Positions 24,587 through 33,453 of a stretch of DNA of 64,000 nt are shown piece after piece. The notes below the pieces were generated by a model. That model was not told the DNA's origin and made no database searches. It saw nothing but the letters and a program-made list of their open reading frames with translations. A program made the position numbers and the translations under genes. Source of the stretch: Streptomyces sp. GS7 (GTDB lineage: Bacteria > Actinomycetota > Actinomycetes > Streptomycetales > Streptomycetaceae); NCBI RefSeq assembly GCF_009834125.1, contig NZ_CP047146.1, positions 1,915,501-1,979,500 on the forward strand, read 5' to 3'. Within the stretch, counting starts at the first letter, position 1; each line of letters starts with the position of its first letter.

Positions 24587-25759
24587 TCAGCCGTGGGTGC
24601 GCGAGGGAGGCCGTGCGCCTGATGGCTTGGAGGCAGGGAATGGGCGTTCCGGTGGCTGGGAGGCCGGTCGTGGAGTGCTGCGGGCGAGGGCGGCGTGGAC
24701 TCGTGCCATCGGGGGTTCCTCGGTCGGCGGCGCGGGGGCCGGCGACGGCGGCGCGGGGTGGCCGTTCGCGGCCTGCCAGCGGGTGCGCACGTCGTCGAGT
24801 GGACCGAGCGCATGCAGCGCGTGGCTGATGAGCTGCCCCGGAGCCAAGGTCTCGTTCTCGGCCAGCGCGCGGATGGCGCGGGCGGAGGCTGCAGCGGTGC
24901 GGGTGACGGAGGAGCGCATGACCTGTTCGCCGAGCCACTTGGCGCTGCCGGGGCCGATGCCGTCGCAGATGGCGGTGAGCTGCTCGGCGGACAGCGTGCC
25001 GTCGGCCAGCACACCGCGACGCTGGGCCTCCCACAGCACGGTGATCCGGTCGATGGGCTCGCCCCGGTGGTGCAGTGCGCCGAGGCAGCGGTAGAGCTGG
25101 CCGTGGGCGGGGTCGGCGAAGTCGCCCGGCCGCAGCCAGCCGACCACTTCGTCCATGGCCTTCGGCCGCTCGACCAGTACCGCCAGCAGGAACCGCCCGT
25201 CCTCATCGGCCTGGTCTGCCCGGACCGGTGGCGGCGCGACAGGGGCAGCGGCCGGTGGCGTGGCAGGCGCGACTGGGCGCGGCTCGAACCCCCAACGCCG
25301 TGCGAGATCGCCGAGCACCCCGGTCAGGACGTCCGCATAGTGCAGCGCTCCCTCCACCTCGCCCTGCAGGGCGTCGGCGCGGGCGGCCTGGTGAAGACGG
25401 ATCGCGTGCTCGGTCACACTGCGGTGGATCGCGCCCTCCAGCACCATGCGCCCGTACACCGGGGCATGCCTGGGGCGCGGGCAGGCCGAGATCAGGGTGT
25501 GCGCGTAGGCCGCGGTCAGGCCCCGGACGTGGAGGCTGGCCTCGTCGACCGCGTCGGTCACCCATGACAGCGGCACGGAATCCTCGGCTGCCAACGCGGG
25601 ATGGCCATCGGTCCGGAGCTTGCGCAGCGCGGCGAACAGCGCCTGGTGGTGAGGCCGGTAGAAGTGGTCCGGCGCGAGCCAGTCGAGGTGCGCGAGCTGA
25701 CCGGGGTCGAGCAGCACCGAGCCGAGCACCGCCTGCTCGGCGCCCAGCAGCGGGTTCAT
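24587..25759 (-). CDS. Protein with two DnaB-like N-terminal domains
   Basis: 390 residues. Residues 1-110 (NPLLGAEQAVLGSVLLDPGQL, APDHFYRPHHQALFAALRKL) are a typical DnaB helicase N-terminal domain. A second copy spans about 185-290 (DGRFLLAVLVERPKAMDEVVGWLRPGDF, GQLYRCLGALHHRGEPIDRITVLWEAQ). The C-terminal RecA-like ATPase domain of DnaB is absent and is replaced by a disordered Pro-rich tail. It may dock to primase or replicative helicase during transfer or replication of the element. It overlaps the upstream gene by four bases (ATGA). Confidence 0.8.
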   Translation of the reverse strand: MNPLLGAEQAVLGSVLLDPGQLAHLDWLAPDHFYRPHHQALFAALRKLRTDGHPALAAEDSVPLSWVTDAVDEASLHVRGLTAAYAHTLISACPRPRHAPVYGRMVLEGAIHRSVTEHAIRLHQAARADALQGEVEGALHYADVLTGVLGDLARRWGFEPRPVAPATPPAAAPVAPPPVRADQADEDGRFLLAVLVERPKAMDEVVGWLRPGDFADPAHGQLYRCLGALHHRGEPIDRITVLWEAQRRGVLADGTLSAEQLTAICDGIGPGSAKWLGEQVMRSSVTRTAAASARAIRALAENETLAPGQLISHALHALGPLDDVRTRWQAANGHPAPPSPAPAPPTEEPPMARVHAALARSTPRPASQPPERPFPASKPSGARPPSRTHG

Positions 25760-25986
25760 CGCTGACCCCCGCAGCCGGGAGCCGGGGGCTCGTCCTGCCG
25801 GACACGGAGGTCAGCGATGGCCTGGTCGGCGGCGGCCACCGCTGCGGCGAAGCCGTCCAGGGCGCCGGTGAACGTGGGGTCGGTGGCGAGAATCGAACCG
25901 GCACCGCTGACCAGCCACCACCGGCCGTCGCGCCGAACGACCGGTGAACCCACAAGACGCCCGGATCGCGGCGTGGGTGCGCTCAT
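25756..25986 (-). CDS. Small hypothetical protein
   Basis: 76 residues with VVRRDGRWWLVSGAGSILATDP followed by a helix GFAAAVAAADQAIADLRVRQ. Both ends overlap neighbours by four bases (the coupling-protein gene upstream, the DnaB-N gene downstream), so it is translationally coupled. The function is unknown; such small proteins follow coupling-protein genes in related elements. Confidence 0.65.
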   Translation of the reverse strand: MSAPTPRSGRLVGSPVVRRDGRWWLVSGAGSILATDPTFTGALDGFAAAVAAADQAIADLRVRQDEPPAPGCGGQR

Positions 25987-27770
25987 GCCGACAGCCCGAA
26001 GTCGTCGCGGCCAAGGGACTTGGCGATGGCCCGCTCGGTGATGGCCTTCGTCGCGCGGACCGAGGCCGGGCCGACCATCTTGGCGGAGGGATCCTTGTAC
26101 CAGGGCCGGAGGTCGAGCATGGCCACCCGGATGCCGGTGGCGAGCAGCAGCGCCTTCCCCTTGGGGAGCGCGCGGATCGCGTCCGGCGGCAGGATCCGCT
26201 CGGTACGCATGCTCACCGAAGTGGACTTTGCGCCGTCGCTGGTCGACACCGATGTGGTCTGCACGTCGTGGTCACCGATCTGCCTGCTCAGACGGTCGGC
26301 GAAGTCCGCGTCATCGATCCCGGACCCGATCAGCTTGATCGTGGCGGCGGAGAACAGGGAGTCCATGCCTGCCTGGCCCCAGACCCGGACGCCCTGCTGG
26401 TAGGACTGCAGGATCGTGATTGGGATGACCCCGCGGGACCCGAGATGCGAGTACAGGTCGGGGAGATCGCTGATCTTGCAGACGTTGGCGGCCTCGTCGA
26501 GGACGCACAGGGCGGGCGGGTCGAGTCGCCCGCCGGAGCGCTCGGCGACGACCACGGCCGCGCGCATCACGGCATCGGCTGCTGCGGCGATGATCGCCGA
26601 CGCCGAGCCGCCGCCGTCCTTGCTGAGGAGGTACAGCGTGTCGCGGGAGGTGGCGAACGCGGAGGGTTTGAACTCGGGAAGGTGCTTGCTGGGGGTGACC
26701 CAGGCGGCGACGTCCGGGTCGAGCAGGCAGCTCGCGTACTGCCGCGCGGTCTCATAGATGCCGTCCCGCGTTTCGGTGGCCCCGCTGACGGTGCCCTGGA
26801 GCTGGGCGGCGACCGCGTCGTGGCCGGCGTCGGTGAGCAGGTCGACGGGAGTGCGGTCAGCGGGGGAGGCGAGCCAGGCCAGGACGTCGGTGATGGGGCG
26901 TCGGTGACTGGCGGCAGCGAGGAACAGCGCGCCGAGCGTGTTGCTCGCGGCGGTGGACCAGAAGTCGGAGCCGTTCGACTCGTCCACGCTGGCGGCGACG
27001 AAGTGTCCGGCAAGGCGTTTCGCCCCGGCGAGGTCGCGGGCGTCGGCCAGGATGTCCCACCACATCTCGCGCGGGTGGTGGGCGATCTGCTGCGGGTCGA
27101 GGGTCCAGATCGTGCCTATCTCGGCGCGGGCGTCCACCGTCGCGGTGTAGGCGTCGTTCGCCGCCTTGTTCGAGGTCAGCAAGACCGGGCCGGGAGCCGC
27201 GAGGATCGCGGGGATCGCCAGTGCGGAGGTCTTGCCGGAGCGCGGGGCCATGATTGCGACGATCACGTCCTCCCAGGAGGCGCGGACCTTGGTCCGGCCC
27301 CGGGAGAGGGTGCCGACGAGGATCCCGCGGTCGGTCGGGGCGACCTGGTTCGGCTTCAGATCGGACAGGCTCGGCCGCAGGCTCCTGGCCTTGTCGGTGA
27401 TCTGCTTGTCCAGCAGCGGAGCGAGATCCGCCTTGCTGGCGAGGCCGTTCTTCGCGCCGCCGCGCAGCCGCATCCAGAGAACGAGGCTGGCGATGGTGAG
27501 ACAGACGGAGAGCAGGCCGGGGGCGATCCGCATGCCGACCAGCAGTGCTGTGGGGCTCAGGTGCGGCCAGAGCACGTCGGGGTGAAGCAGCGCGTCGGTG
27601 GCCCTGAAGGACACCCAGGGGCCGGTACCGACCAGGGTGTTGGTGAGGTTGCCGGTCAGCCAGGCCAGGGAAGCGAAGACGAGGGCGATGCCGAGGATGG
27701 CGATGAGGAGGTAGAGGAGCGCGTCGGACCCGGTCGTGGTCGAGGGCGCGCTGGTACGCGGTGCGGGCAT
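25983..27770 (-). CDS. VirD4/TraG-like type IV coupling protein
   Basis: 595 residues. Two membrane segments near residues 18-40 and 74-99 anchor it in the membrane. The cytoplasmic ATPase has Walker A APRSGKTS (about 175-182), Walker B LCVLDEAAN (about 421-429) and the TraG/TraM-recognition region (ILQSYQQGVRVWGQAG) typical of coupling proteins that hand relaxase-bound DNA to the secretion channel. The ATG at 27770 is chosen because it begins the natural sequence shortly before the first membrane segment; a start at 27836 is possible. Confidence 0.92.
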   Translation of the reverse strand: MPAPRTSAPSTTTGSDALLYLLIAILGIALVFASLAWLTGNLTNTLVGTGPWVSFRATDALLHPDVLWPHLSPTALLVGMRIAPGLLSVCLTIASLVLWMRLRGGAKNGLASKADLAPLLDKQITDKARSLRPSLSDLKPNQVAPTDRGILVGTLSRGRTKVRASWEDVIVAIMAPRSGKTSALAIPAILAAPGPVLLTSNKAANDAYTATVDARAEIGTIWTLDPQQIAHHPREMWWDILADARDLAGAKRLAGHFVAASVDESNGSDFWSTAASNTLGALFLAAASHRRPITDVLAWLASPADRTPVDLLTDAGHDAVAAQLQGTVSGATETRDGIYETARQYASCLLDPDVAAWVTPSKHLPEFKPSAFATSRDTLYLLSKDGGGSASAIIAAAADAVMRAAVVVAERSGGRLDPPALCVLDEAANVCKISDLPDLYSHLGSRGVIPITILQSYQQGVRVWGQAGMDSLFSAATIKLIGSGIDDADFADRLSRQIGDHDVQTTSVSTSDGAKSTSVSMRTERILPPDAIRALPKGKALLLATGIRVAMLDLRPWYKDPSAKMVGPASVRATKAITERAIAKSLGRDDFGLSA

Positions 27771-27876
27771 GGTTGGTCCTGGGAGTGAGCGGAGCGAGTG
27801 GTGGGGCGGGGCGCGTGGCGCTCTTCTGCTGGTCATCGGGGCAGCTCCTGTTCCGGAGGGAAGTCGGTGGTCGAGG

Positions 27877-28554
27877 TCATCGGATGCGTGGCGACCGGGG
27901 CGGCGGGGCGCTGACCGGTGGTGGTCCTGACGTACTGGCCGAGGGCGTCGTGCGCTGGGCGGCGGCCTGCGGGGAGGAAGCACGGGCGACGCGCTGCCGA
28001 TCCGCCTCCGGACTCCGTGTGGCGGGCGGTGCGGTTTCCGCGACCGCGTCGGCACCGAGGACGTCGCTGAGCAGTTCCCTGGTCCGCAGGACGTTGACCA
28101 TCTCGTGGTGCCGGGGATCGCTGAGTTCGACACGGCACGCGGCGATCCCGTCCTCGGCGATCTCCAACTGCTCCTGGGCGTCGCGGAGCATGCCGTGGGC
28201 GGCAGCCAGTCGTGTCCACGTCTCGAAGGTCGGGTTGTGGCGCGGGTCGTCGAAGTCCAGGCGGACGCGCGCCCAGTCGGCTGCTGCGGCGACGAGTTCG
28301 GTCAGCTGCGGCAGGGCCCCGACCAGGGCACCGTTGACCTCCTGGATGATTCCGGCGACCTCATCCGGAGGTGCGGTCTCGGTGAGCCGGGCGATCATCC
28401 CGGGGACGGAGTGCGGGTCGGCAGACGGATGGGGCAGATAGCGGACCTGCAGCGGCGTGTCGGAGCCGGACGCCTCGCCGCCGTTGGCGAGCCGGACGTT
28501 GTGCTGCATCGCGGCGCCGCCGGCCTCGCCGATGCTCGGGTAGAACTCGGGCAC
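27877..28554 (-). CDS. Hypothetical transfer-operon protein
   Basis: 225 residues: an N-terminal beta-like part (VRLANGGEASGSDTPLQVRYLP), a helical centre (IIQEVNGALVGALPQLTELVAAAADW) with a possible coiled coil (AHGMLRDAQEQLEIAEDGI), and a disordered tail. The GTG at 28554 follows GAGGAGGAACC, a strong ribosome site. It lies between the relaxase-like and coupling-protein genes; it could be an accessory relaxosome protein by position only. Confidence 0.65.
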   Translation of the reverse strand: MPEFYPSIGEAGGAAMQHNVRLANGGEASGSDTPLQVRYLPHPSADPHSVPGMIARLTETAPPDEVAGIIQEVNGALVGALPQLTELVAAAADWARVRLDFDDPRHNPTFETWTRLAAAHGMLRDAQEQLEIAEDGIAACRVELSDPRHHEMVNVLRTRELLSDVLGADAVAETAPPATRSPEADRQRVARASSPQAAAQRTTPSASTSGPPPVSAPPPRSPRIR

Positions 28555-28687
28555 GGTTCCTCCTCGGTCGTTGTGCTGGACGTTGTGAGCTGGGTGGGGA
28601 GCACGGGGGAGCGCGTGCTCCCCACCCGGATGGACGGGCCGGCGCGCGGCAGGTTGGCGGAGAGAGAAAAGGCGGAGCGCATCGGGG

Positions 28688-29953
28688 TCACCGAGTCCGA
28701 GAGCCGGGGACCTGCGACGGACGTACGGCCGGGCCGACCTCCTGTGCCCCAGCGCCGAGCGCTGACGACGCCTTGGCCTTGGCCGACGCGGGCGACGTGG
28801 CGAGAGCCGCGATTCGGGAGCCGGGGAGCGCTGGGGACTGCGTCCGCACCTCCACCTGGTCCTGCCGCGAGTCGCCGACACGCTGCAATTCGGTTTCACC
28901 GACGAGTTCAGACTGCGCCGCGCAGACGAACTCCGCAGCGACGCCGAACCGGTCGGCGACCGCATACGCCTCGTCGTCGAGGTCGGATATCTGCTCGCCT
29001 GCCGCCTCCAGCGCTTCCCGGACACGTTCCAGTGCGCCTTGCTCGGGGTGGAGGAGGTGATCGACCGCCTGTAGGAGTTCGGCACCGTTCTCGACGGCCC
29101 TGATCTGGTCGGTGAGGCGCAGGATTTCAGCTCCGGCCGTGTAGGGCCCGAGGAGGTTTGCTGGGGCGGTCGACCTGTTGGTGTCGAGTGAGGGGTCGAG
29201 ATCGACGGTGTAGCGGGCGGCGCGGAGCATCTCGGTTGCGTGGGTGGCGATGGCAGAACGGTCGGCGGTCGGGGTAGTGGTGGGAAGGCGGTGGCGTCGG
29301 CCGTACCAGTCCTGGATCTGCTGGAAACCGGCGTGCTTGAGGAGCGTGGCGGACAGGTCGTCGTTGGCGCCCTTCGCCGAGACGCTGCCGCTGGGCTCGG
29401 TGGTGATGATGATGGAGGGGGAAGGCACGAGGGTCTCCTGGGCACGGAAGGTCGGGTGGGGAGCTGAGGGAAGGTGGCCGAGGTCGGTCGCGATGCGCCG
29501 GCATTCCTGTTGCAGGCGGAAGGTGTCCCGGTAGGGGTTGTGGATGCCGCCGTCCTCGCGGACTCGGGTCGCCACGACGACCACCTGGCGGGCCTGGTTG
29601 CGCAGGGCGATCCACCGGCAAGCATCCGGATCGCCCGCCGGGGCGATCCCGGTCGCCGCGACCACCCGGCGGGCCACATTGGCCCACTGCACGTCGGTCA
29701 GGTCGGGATCGCGGGAGTCGGAGTGGACCGAGCAGAACCACACCGGCCGCTGCGGGGCCCTTTGCCCCAGTCGTTCGACGGGAGCGTCGAGCGGCTGGGC
29801 CAAATACGGCAGGGCGTCGTAGCGGGCGAGCATCTCGATCGGGGCACCGTGGCAGTCACCGTCGATCACGCGGGGGTCGACGTGCTCGCCCATCCCGAGC
29901 TGCCGGGTGAGCAGACCGATGGTGTGCTGGGTGCGCTGCAGGTACGCGATCAC
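28688..29953 (-). CDS. Relaxase-like (MobA/VirD2-type) protein lacking the usual histidines
   Basis: 421 residues. The stretch RPVWFCSVHSDSRDPDLTDVQW, VVAATGIAPAGDPDACRWIALRN and RVREDGG aligns by eye with actinobacterial relaxase/mobilization nucleases. In those proteins the segment after CRW reads like RHADDHIHIVATLVR; here it is RNQARQVVVVATRVR, so the metal-binding His residues are missing. The N-terminus (IAYLQRTQHTIGLLTRQLG) retains the family pattern. The GTG at 29953 follows GAGGT. The C-terminal 130 residues are helical. It is either a degenerate relaxase or a non-nucleolytic relative. Confidence 0.7.
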   Translation of the reverse strand: MIAYLQRTQHTIGLLTRQLGMGEHVDPRVIDGDCHGAPIEMLARYDALPYLAQPLDAPVERLGQRAPQRPVWFCSVHSDSRDPDLTDVQWANVARRVVAATGIAPAGDPDACRWIALRNQARQVVVVATRVREDGGIHNPYRDTFRLQQECRRIATDLGHLPSAPHPTFRAQETLVPSPSIIITTEPSGSVSAKGANDDLSATLLKHAGFQQIQDWYGRRHRLPTTTPTADRSAIATHATEMLRAARYTVDLDPSLDTNRSTAPANLLGPYTAGAEILRLTDQIRAVENGAELLQAVDHLLHPEQGALERVREALEAAGEQISDLDDEAYAVADRFGVAAEFVCAAQSELVGETELQRVGDSRQDQVEVRTQSPALPGSRIAALATSPASAKAKASSALGAGAQEVGPAVRPSQVPGSRTR

Positions 29954-30012
29954 GACGTTGACCTCGTTGGAGAGTGGCGGCAACGGCCCTGGGGCTCGGG
30001 CTGTCAGGGGTT

Positions 30013-30050
30013 GAGGATCCGCAGATTTCGCGACTTGGCCCGGCCGGAGA
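30013..30050 (-). repeat. 38-bp repeat upstream of the relaxase-like gene, copy 2
   Basis: Matches 17203-17240 at 31 of 38 positions, same orientation, about 60 bases upstream of the relaxase-like start. Its position next to a relaxase gene makes it a candidate for a nick-region or operator element. Confidence 0.6.
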
Positions 30051-30225
30051 TGTCTGGTATACGCTGCGGTTTACCTGGCTCGTCGAGGCGAAGTTCGCGC
30101 AGGCGGAGCGGGCGAAGTAGGCGGCGTTGTGCAGCCGGGCCAGCGGCTGTCCTGGCGGATGACGGTGGCGACGATGTCGAGTCCGTTGGCTTGGGTGCGC
30201 AGGGCGGCCCACCCTTCGGGAAGCC

Positions 30226-30591
30226 GTGGGACGGCTCTTCACCGGACAGCCGACCCGCACCGACGGCAAGCTCACCAAGAACAACCTCTGGCGCGAGGCC
30301 GACGTCAACCGGACCACCATGAACCGCGCGCCGCGCGCCCTCGCCGAGTGGGACAGCCGCATCAGCCAAGGCCCGGCGAGCCAGCGCGACCAGAAGCAGA
30401 CCGAGGAGATCACCCTCCCCCGCCGTCAGCTCAACAACTGCCACGAGCGACAGCGGCTCCAGGATCAGGTTGACGCCGCGGCCACCGTCATCGCCGTCCT
30501 GCTCGCCGAGAACACGGCTCTCCGCGAGCAGCTCACCAAACGGTCAGCGGTCCTCATCCCCCTCGACCGCGCACACGCCACACGCGAGTGA
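30226..30591 (+). CDS. Hypothetical coiled-coil protein, N-terminus probably lost
   Basis: 121 residues: RTDGKLTKNNLWREADVNRTTMNRA resembles a helix-turn-helix, followed by a long coiled coil (LQDQVDAAATVIAVLLAENTALREQL). I associate this layout with a common Streptomyces protein family in which a few tens of residues precede this point, so the gene may be 5'-truncated. It marks the right side of the junction between the transfer half ending near 30.0 kb and the cargo block. Confidence 0.5.
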   Translation: MGRLFTGQPTRTDGKLTKNNLWREADVNRTTMNRAPRALAEWDSRISQGPASQRDQKQTEEITLPRRQLNNCHERQRLQDQVDAAATVIAVLLAENTALREQLTKRSAVLIPLDRAHATRE

Positions 30592-30639
30592 TCACCCGTA
30601 GTCTGTTGTTGGCAACGCGCCACCCAGGTCGATGCCAGG

Positions 30640-31023
30640 GGCACCGCGGCAACGGCCGCCCCTGGTTAAGAAAATCCATGGGCGCGGTGATGGCGGAGTC
30701 GACCGACATGTCCCAGGTGACCAGCCCGGCGGCGTCGGCTCGGACCTGGAGCGTGGTCAAGATTGCGTACCAGACCCCGTCGAGCTGCCAGCGGCGATAG
30801 AGCCAGTACACGCACCGCCAGGGTCCGTAGTACGGCTGAACGTTCTGCCACGGCACCCCGGTCCGGGTGCGCCACCGAATCCCGTCGATCAGCCGCCGCT
30901 TGGTGTGCTTCGGTGGGCGACCAGGCCCTTTGCCGCGCGGCAACAGCGGCTTGAGCACCGCCCACTGGGCGTCAGTCAATTCGTGAAGGGCGAAAGCCGG
31001 TAGCGTCTCCTGGAGAGGTCCCT
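30640..31023 (-). pseudogene. IS5-family transposase, N-terminal fragment
   Basis: The minus strand reads LTDAQWAVLKPLLPRGKGPGRPP, then [37 protein letters not shown] and MSVDSAITAP, the N-terminal half of an IS5-type transposase up to the first catalytic Asp. After FLNQG the sequence no longer matches, so the C-terminal half and one end of the element are deleted. The 269 bases to the right, up to the ctaA stop, hold no gene. Confidence 0.8.
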
Positions 31024-31226
31024 GGTACTGATTGGCGCCTACTCTCGCTGGATGAACTGGACCTGGGATACTGGGTCGTGGACCGACTCCGAAATGTCAG
31101 CCCAGGGGCGCGATCTCGAAGCAGTGTCGATTAGGAGGCACGACATGGCCAGGATCGCCTACGACGACCAGACCGCGGCAGCGTACAAGGATCCCAGCCT
31201 GCCTTCCTTTTCAAACGCACCCCGGT

Positions 31227-31298
31227 ACTCCAGCTGCAGTTCACTGCACTCCAAAAGACGTCCCTGACCAGCGGCAATAGCGAACTGCAACTGGAGTT
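31227..31298 (-). terminator. Hairpin directly after ctaA
   Basis: Arms 31227-31243 and 31282-31298 are complementary at 15 of 17 positions, with a 38-base loop. The right arm abuts the ctaA stop codon (31299-31301), so the structure forms in the 3' untranslated part of the cyd-cta transcript and may terminate or stabilise it. Confidence 0.5.
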
Positions 31299-32225
31299 CT
31301 AAGCTGAATTGGAAGCCCGGATGGTGAGATGCACCTGCAGGGCGCCGGCCCACGCGAGGGTCGATCCGAAGAGGTGGAGCACCACGGCTAGTGTCGGCAA
31401 GCTCGTCAGTGACTGCACCATTCCGACAGCCCCCTGTGCCAGGACCACAGCGAGGAAGAAAACCGTCTTCTGGCGGGCCCGGCCAGGGTTGTCGTTGGGG
31501 AGGGCGGAGAGGATGAACCCGGCGATGCCGAGGGTCGCCACGGCTAGCGTTCCGTGAAGGCTTGTGATGAGCGACCAGTCGAAGGGCATGCGCTGTACAC
31601 CGGAGGAGTCGCCCGCGTGCGGGCCGGACCCCGTGGCGAGCGTTCCCACCACGACCAGCAGGGCGGTCACGGCGAGCAGTACGGCCGAGGCGGCGCGGCA
31701 GCGCGGCGGCAGTGGCATCGACTCTCGCGGTTCCAATCTGGTTGGACCGTGGTTTCGGGCTCGCTCCCAGGTGATCACTGCGGTCGAGAGCAGCAGCATC
31801 GCGGCGAGAAAGTGCGCGGCGACGATGTACGGGCTCAGTCGCATCCACACGGTGATCCCGCCGACCACTGCGTTCAGGATGACGACCCAGAACTGTGCCC
31901 AAGAACCGCGAAGCACCGGAGGCATGGGATTCTTCTGTAGTCGGGCTGTGATGATGGCCCAGCCCACGACCACGCAGAGGACACCGGTGAAAAGCCGGTT
32001 GCTGAACTCGATCGCGCCGTGTAATCCCATCTGCGCGGTGGGGGCCAACGTGTCAGCCGTGCACATTGGCCAGTCTGGGCAGCCCAGTCCGGAGCCCGTA
32101 AGGCGGACGATGCCGCCAGTTACGACGATCGCGATGCTCGCCACGACCGATGCCAGCGACGCAAGTCGGACACTCTTCGGTTCGAGTGAGTATCTACCGG
32201 CAAGCCAGGAGAGCGGTGTCTGCAT
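31299..32225 (-). CDS. ctaA: Heme A synthase (COX15/CtaA family)
   Basis: 308 residues with about eight membrane segments. CtaA oxidises heme O to heme A for aa3-type cytochrome oxidases. Conserved heme-ligand histidines are visible in LHGAIEFSNRL, AAHFLAAM, LHGTLAVATLG and LHLFGSTLAW, and the extracytoplasmic Cys pair of the Bacillus-type protein in LGCPDWPMC. The ATG at 32225 follows AGGGAAGG. It is the last gene of a run with DUF4243, cydA and cydB although cytochrome bd needs no heme A. The 265-base gap upstream holds at most a 30-codon frame (32393-32485) without a ribosome site. Confidence 0.92.
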   Translation of the reverse strand: MQTPLSWLAGRYSLEPKSVRLASLASVVASIAIVVTGGIVRLTGSGLGCPDWPMCTADTLAPTAQMGLHGAIEFSNRLFTGVLCVVVGWAIITARLQKNPMPPVLRGSWAQFWVVILNAVVGGITVWMRLSPYIVAAHFLAAMLLLSTAVITWERARNHGPTRLEPRESMPLPPRCRAASAVLLAVTALLVVVGTLATGSGPHAGDSSGVQRMPFDWSLITSLHGTLAVATLGIAGFILSALPNDNPGRARQKTVFFLAVVLAQGAVGMVQSLTSLPTLAVVLHLFGSTLAWAGALQVHLTIRASNSA

Positions 32226-32490
32226 GATTGGCCTTCCCTGATTCGCTAGGTGACTCGGCGCGTCCACCGTGTGCCGCGTGTTCCCGGTGCGCCGGATGGG
32301 GCATCGCCAGCCGGAAAAGGGCGAGTTCGGCTGCAAGCCGATGGCGGAAGCCGGTGGCGTTGTGTCGTTGCGTTCCCCTCACCGCCGTGGAGTCAAGGCG
32401 GCGAACTGCGGTGGGGGCTATGAGGTCGTGGGTTGGGCGCATGGCGTTCGACTTCGTCAGCCATGCCCGCGAGCTGGAAGAGCATCGTTC

Positions 32491-33453
32491 TCATCGGAAC
32501 ACACGCCAGATCCATCTCTGCGCGAAGGCCACAGCGATCAGCGTGGGAAGTATGGTGACCGACAGCAGGGTGAGAGTGGTGGGGTCCGCGATGGTGTTGG
32601 AGAGCGTGAGCACACCCTCTCCGGAGCGGGTGGCCAGTGCCGTCGTCCCGTTGATGAGGCCGATCGCGGCGGGCAGCGCGACTAGCGGCACCGTGCCCTG
32701 CAGCAGGGCTCGGGTGGTGCGCCCGGCGGCGTGGTCGCGGGCGGAGCCGTACACAGCGATGGTGGAGAGGATCCCGCAGACAGCCAGGGCTGCCGGGGCG
32801 GGGCAGACGGTCAGGCCGATGACGGTGGTCAGTAGGATCAGCGCGATCAGCGGGTAAGTGAGCTGCCGGGTCAGGCGTCCCGTCCGTGCGGCCAGCGCGG
32901 TGCCGGCTGGCAGGTTGGGCGCGGCGAAAAGTGTGCCTTGACGCAGGCTTCCCACGGTGACAACAGCTGCGCAGGCGAGGGAGAACGGGTGCAGCAAGTC
33001 TTTGGCTGTGGCTACGGCGTGTCCGGTGCCGCTGGTGGAAAGGCCGCGTATCAGCGTCGCCAAAACCGCACCCCAGCTGGCCGCCAGGACCAGGCTGGTC
33101 GCTGGAATCACGGCATCCCAGGTTCGTCGCCAGCGCAGTCCCGGATGCATGGTGCGGAACCACAGACCTGCGTCGCGCAGGAACCAGGCACACAGCAGTA
33201 CGACCACTGGAATCCGCAAGGCGTGGAGCAACTCCCCTTCCAGCAGCGGCAGTGCGCCGGACAGCAGGCCGATGAAGGCGACCAGCCAGACTTCGTTCGC
33301 GAGGAAGAGTGGTACGACGGTGCGGCGTAGCCGCTCGCGGTCCTGCTCCGTGCGGGCGAAGAGAAACAACATGCCGACCCCGAAGTCCAGGCATTCCAGG
33401 GCCAGATAGCCGGTGAAGAGCAGGCCGGTCAGGGCGTACCAGAAGATATCCAC
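32491..33453 (-). CDS. cydB: Cytochrome bd quinol oxidase subunit II
   Basis: 320 residues with eight or nine membrane segments, close to the short actinobacterial CydB length. CydB is the partner of CydA in the membrane-bound quinol:O2 oxidoreductase. The start MDIFWYALTGLLFTGYLALECLDFGVGM has the Trp and the DFGVG motif typical of the family. It overlaps the 3' end of cydA by 25 bases, so the two are coupled. Confidence 0.93.
   Translation of the reverse strand: MDIFWYALTGLLFTGYLALECLDFGVGMLFLFARTEQDRERLRRTVVPLFLANEVWLVAFIGLLSGALPLLEGELLHALRIPVVVLLCAWFLRDAGLWFRTMHPGLRWRRTWDAVIPATSLVLAASWGAVLATLIRGLSTSGTGHAVATAKDLLHPFSLACAAVVTVGSLRQGTLFAAPNLPAGTALAARTGRLTRQLTYPLIALILLTTVIGLTVCPAPAALAVCGILSTIAVYGSARDHAAGRTTRALLQGTVPLVALPAAIGLINGTTALATRSGEGVLTLSNTIADPTTLTLLSVTILPTLIAVAFAQRWIWRVFR

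Noticed and set aside
25944..27788. A 614-codon open frame on the plus strand opposite the coupling-protein gene
   Set aside because: Antisense of a protein with clear Walker motifs and membrane segments; long antisense frames are common at this GC content.
32393..32485. A CydX-like small subunit gene between cydB and ctaA
   Set aside because: The 30-codon frame is hydrophilic, Pro/His-rich and has no ribosome site, whereas CydX is a hydrophobic membrane peptide.
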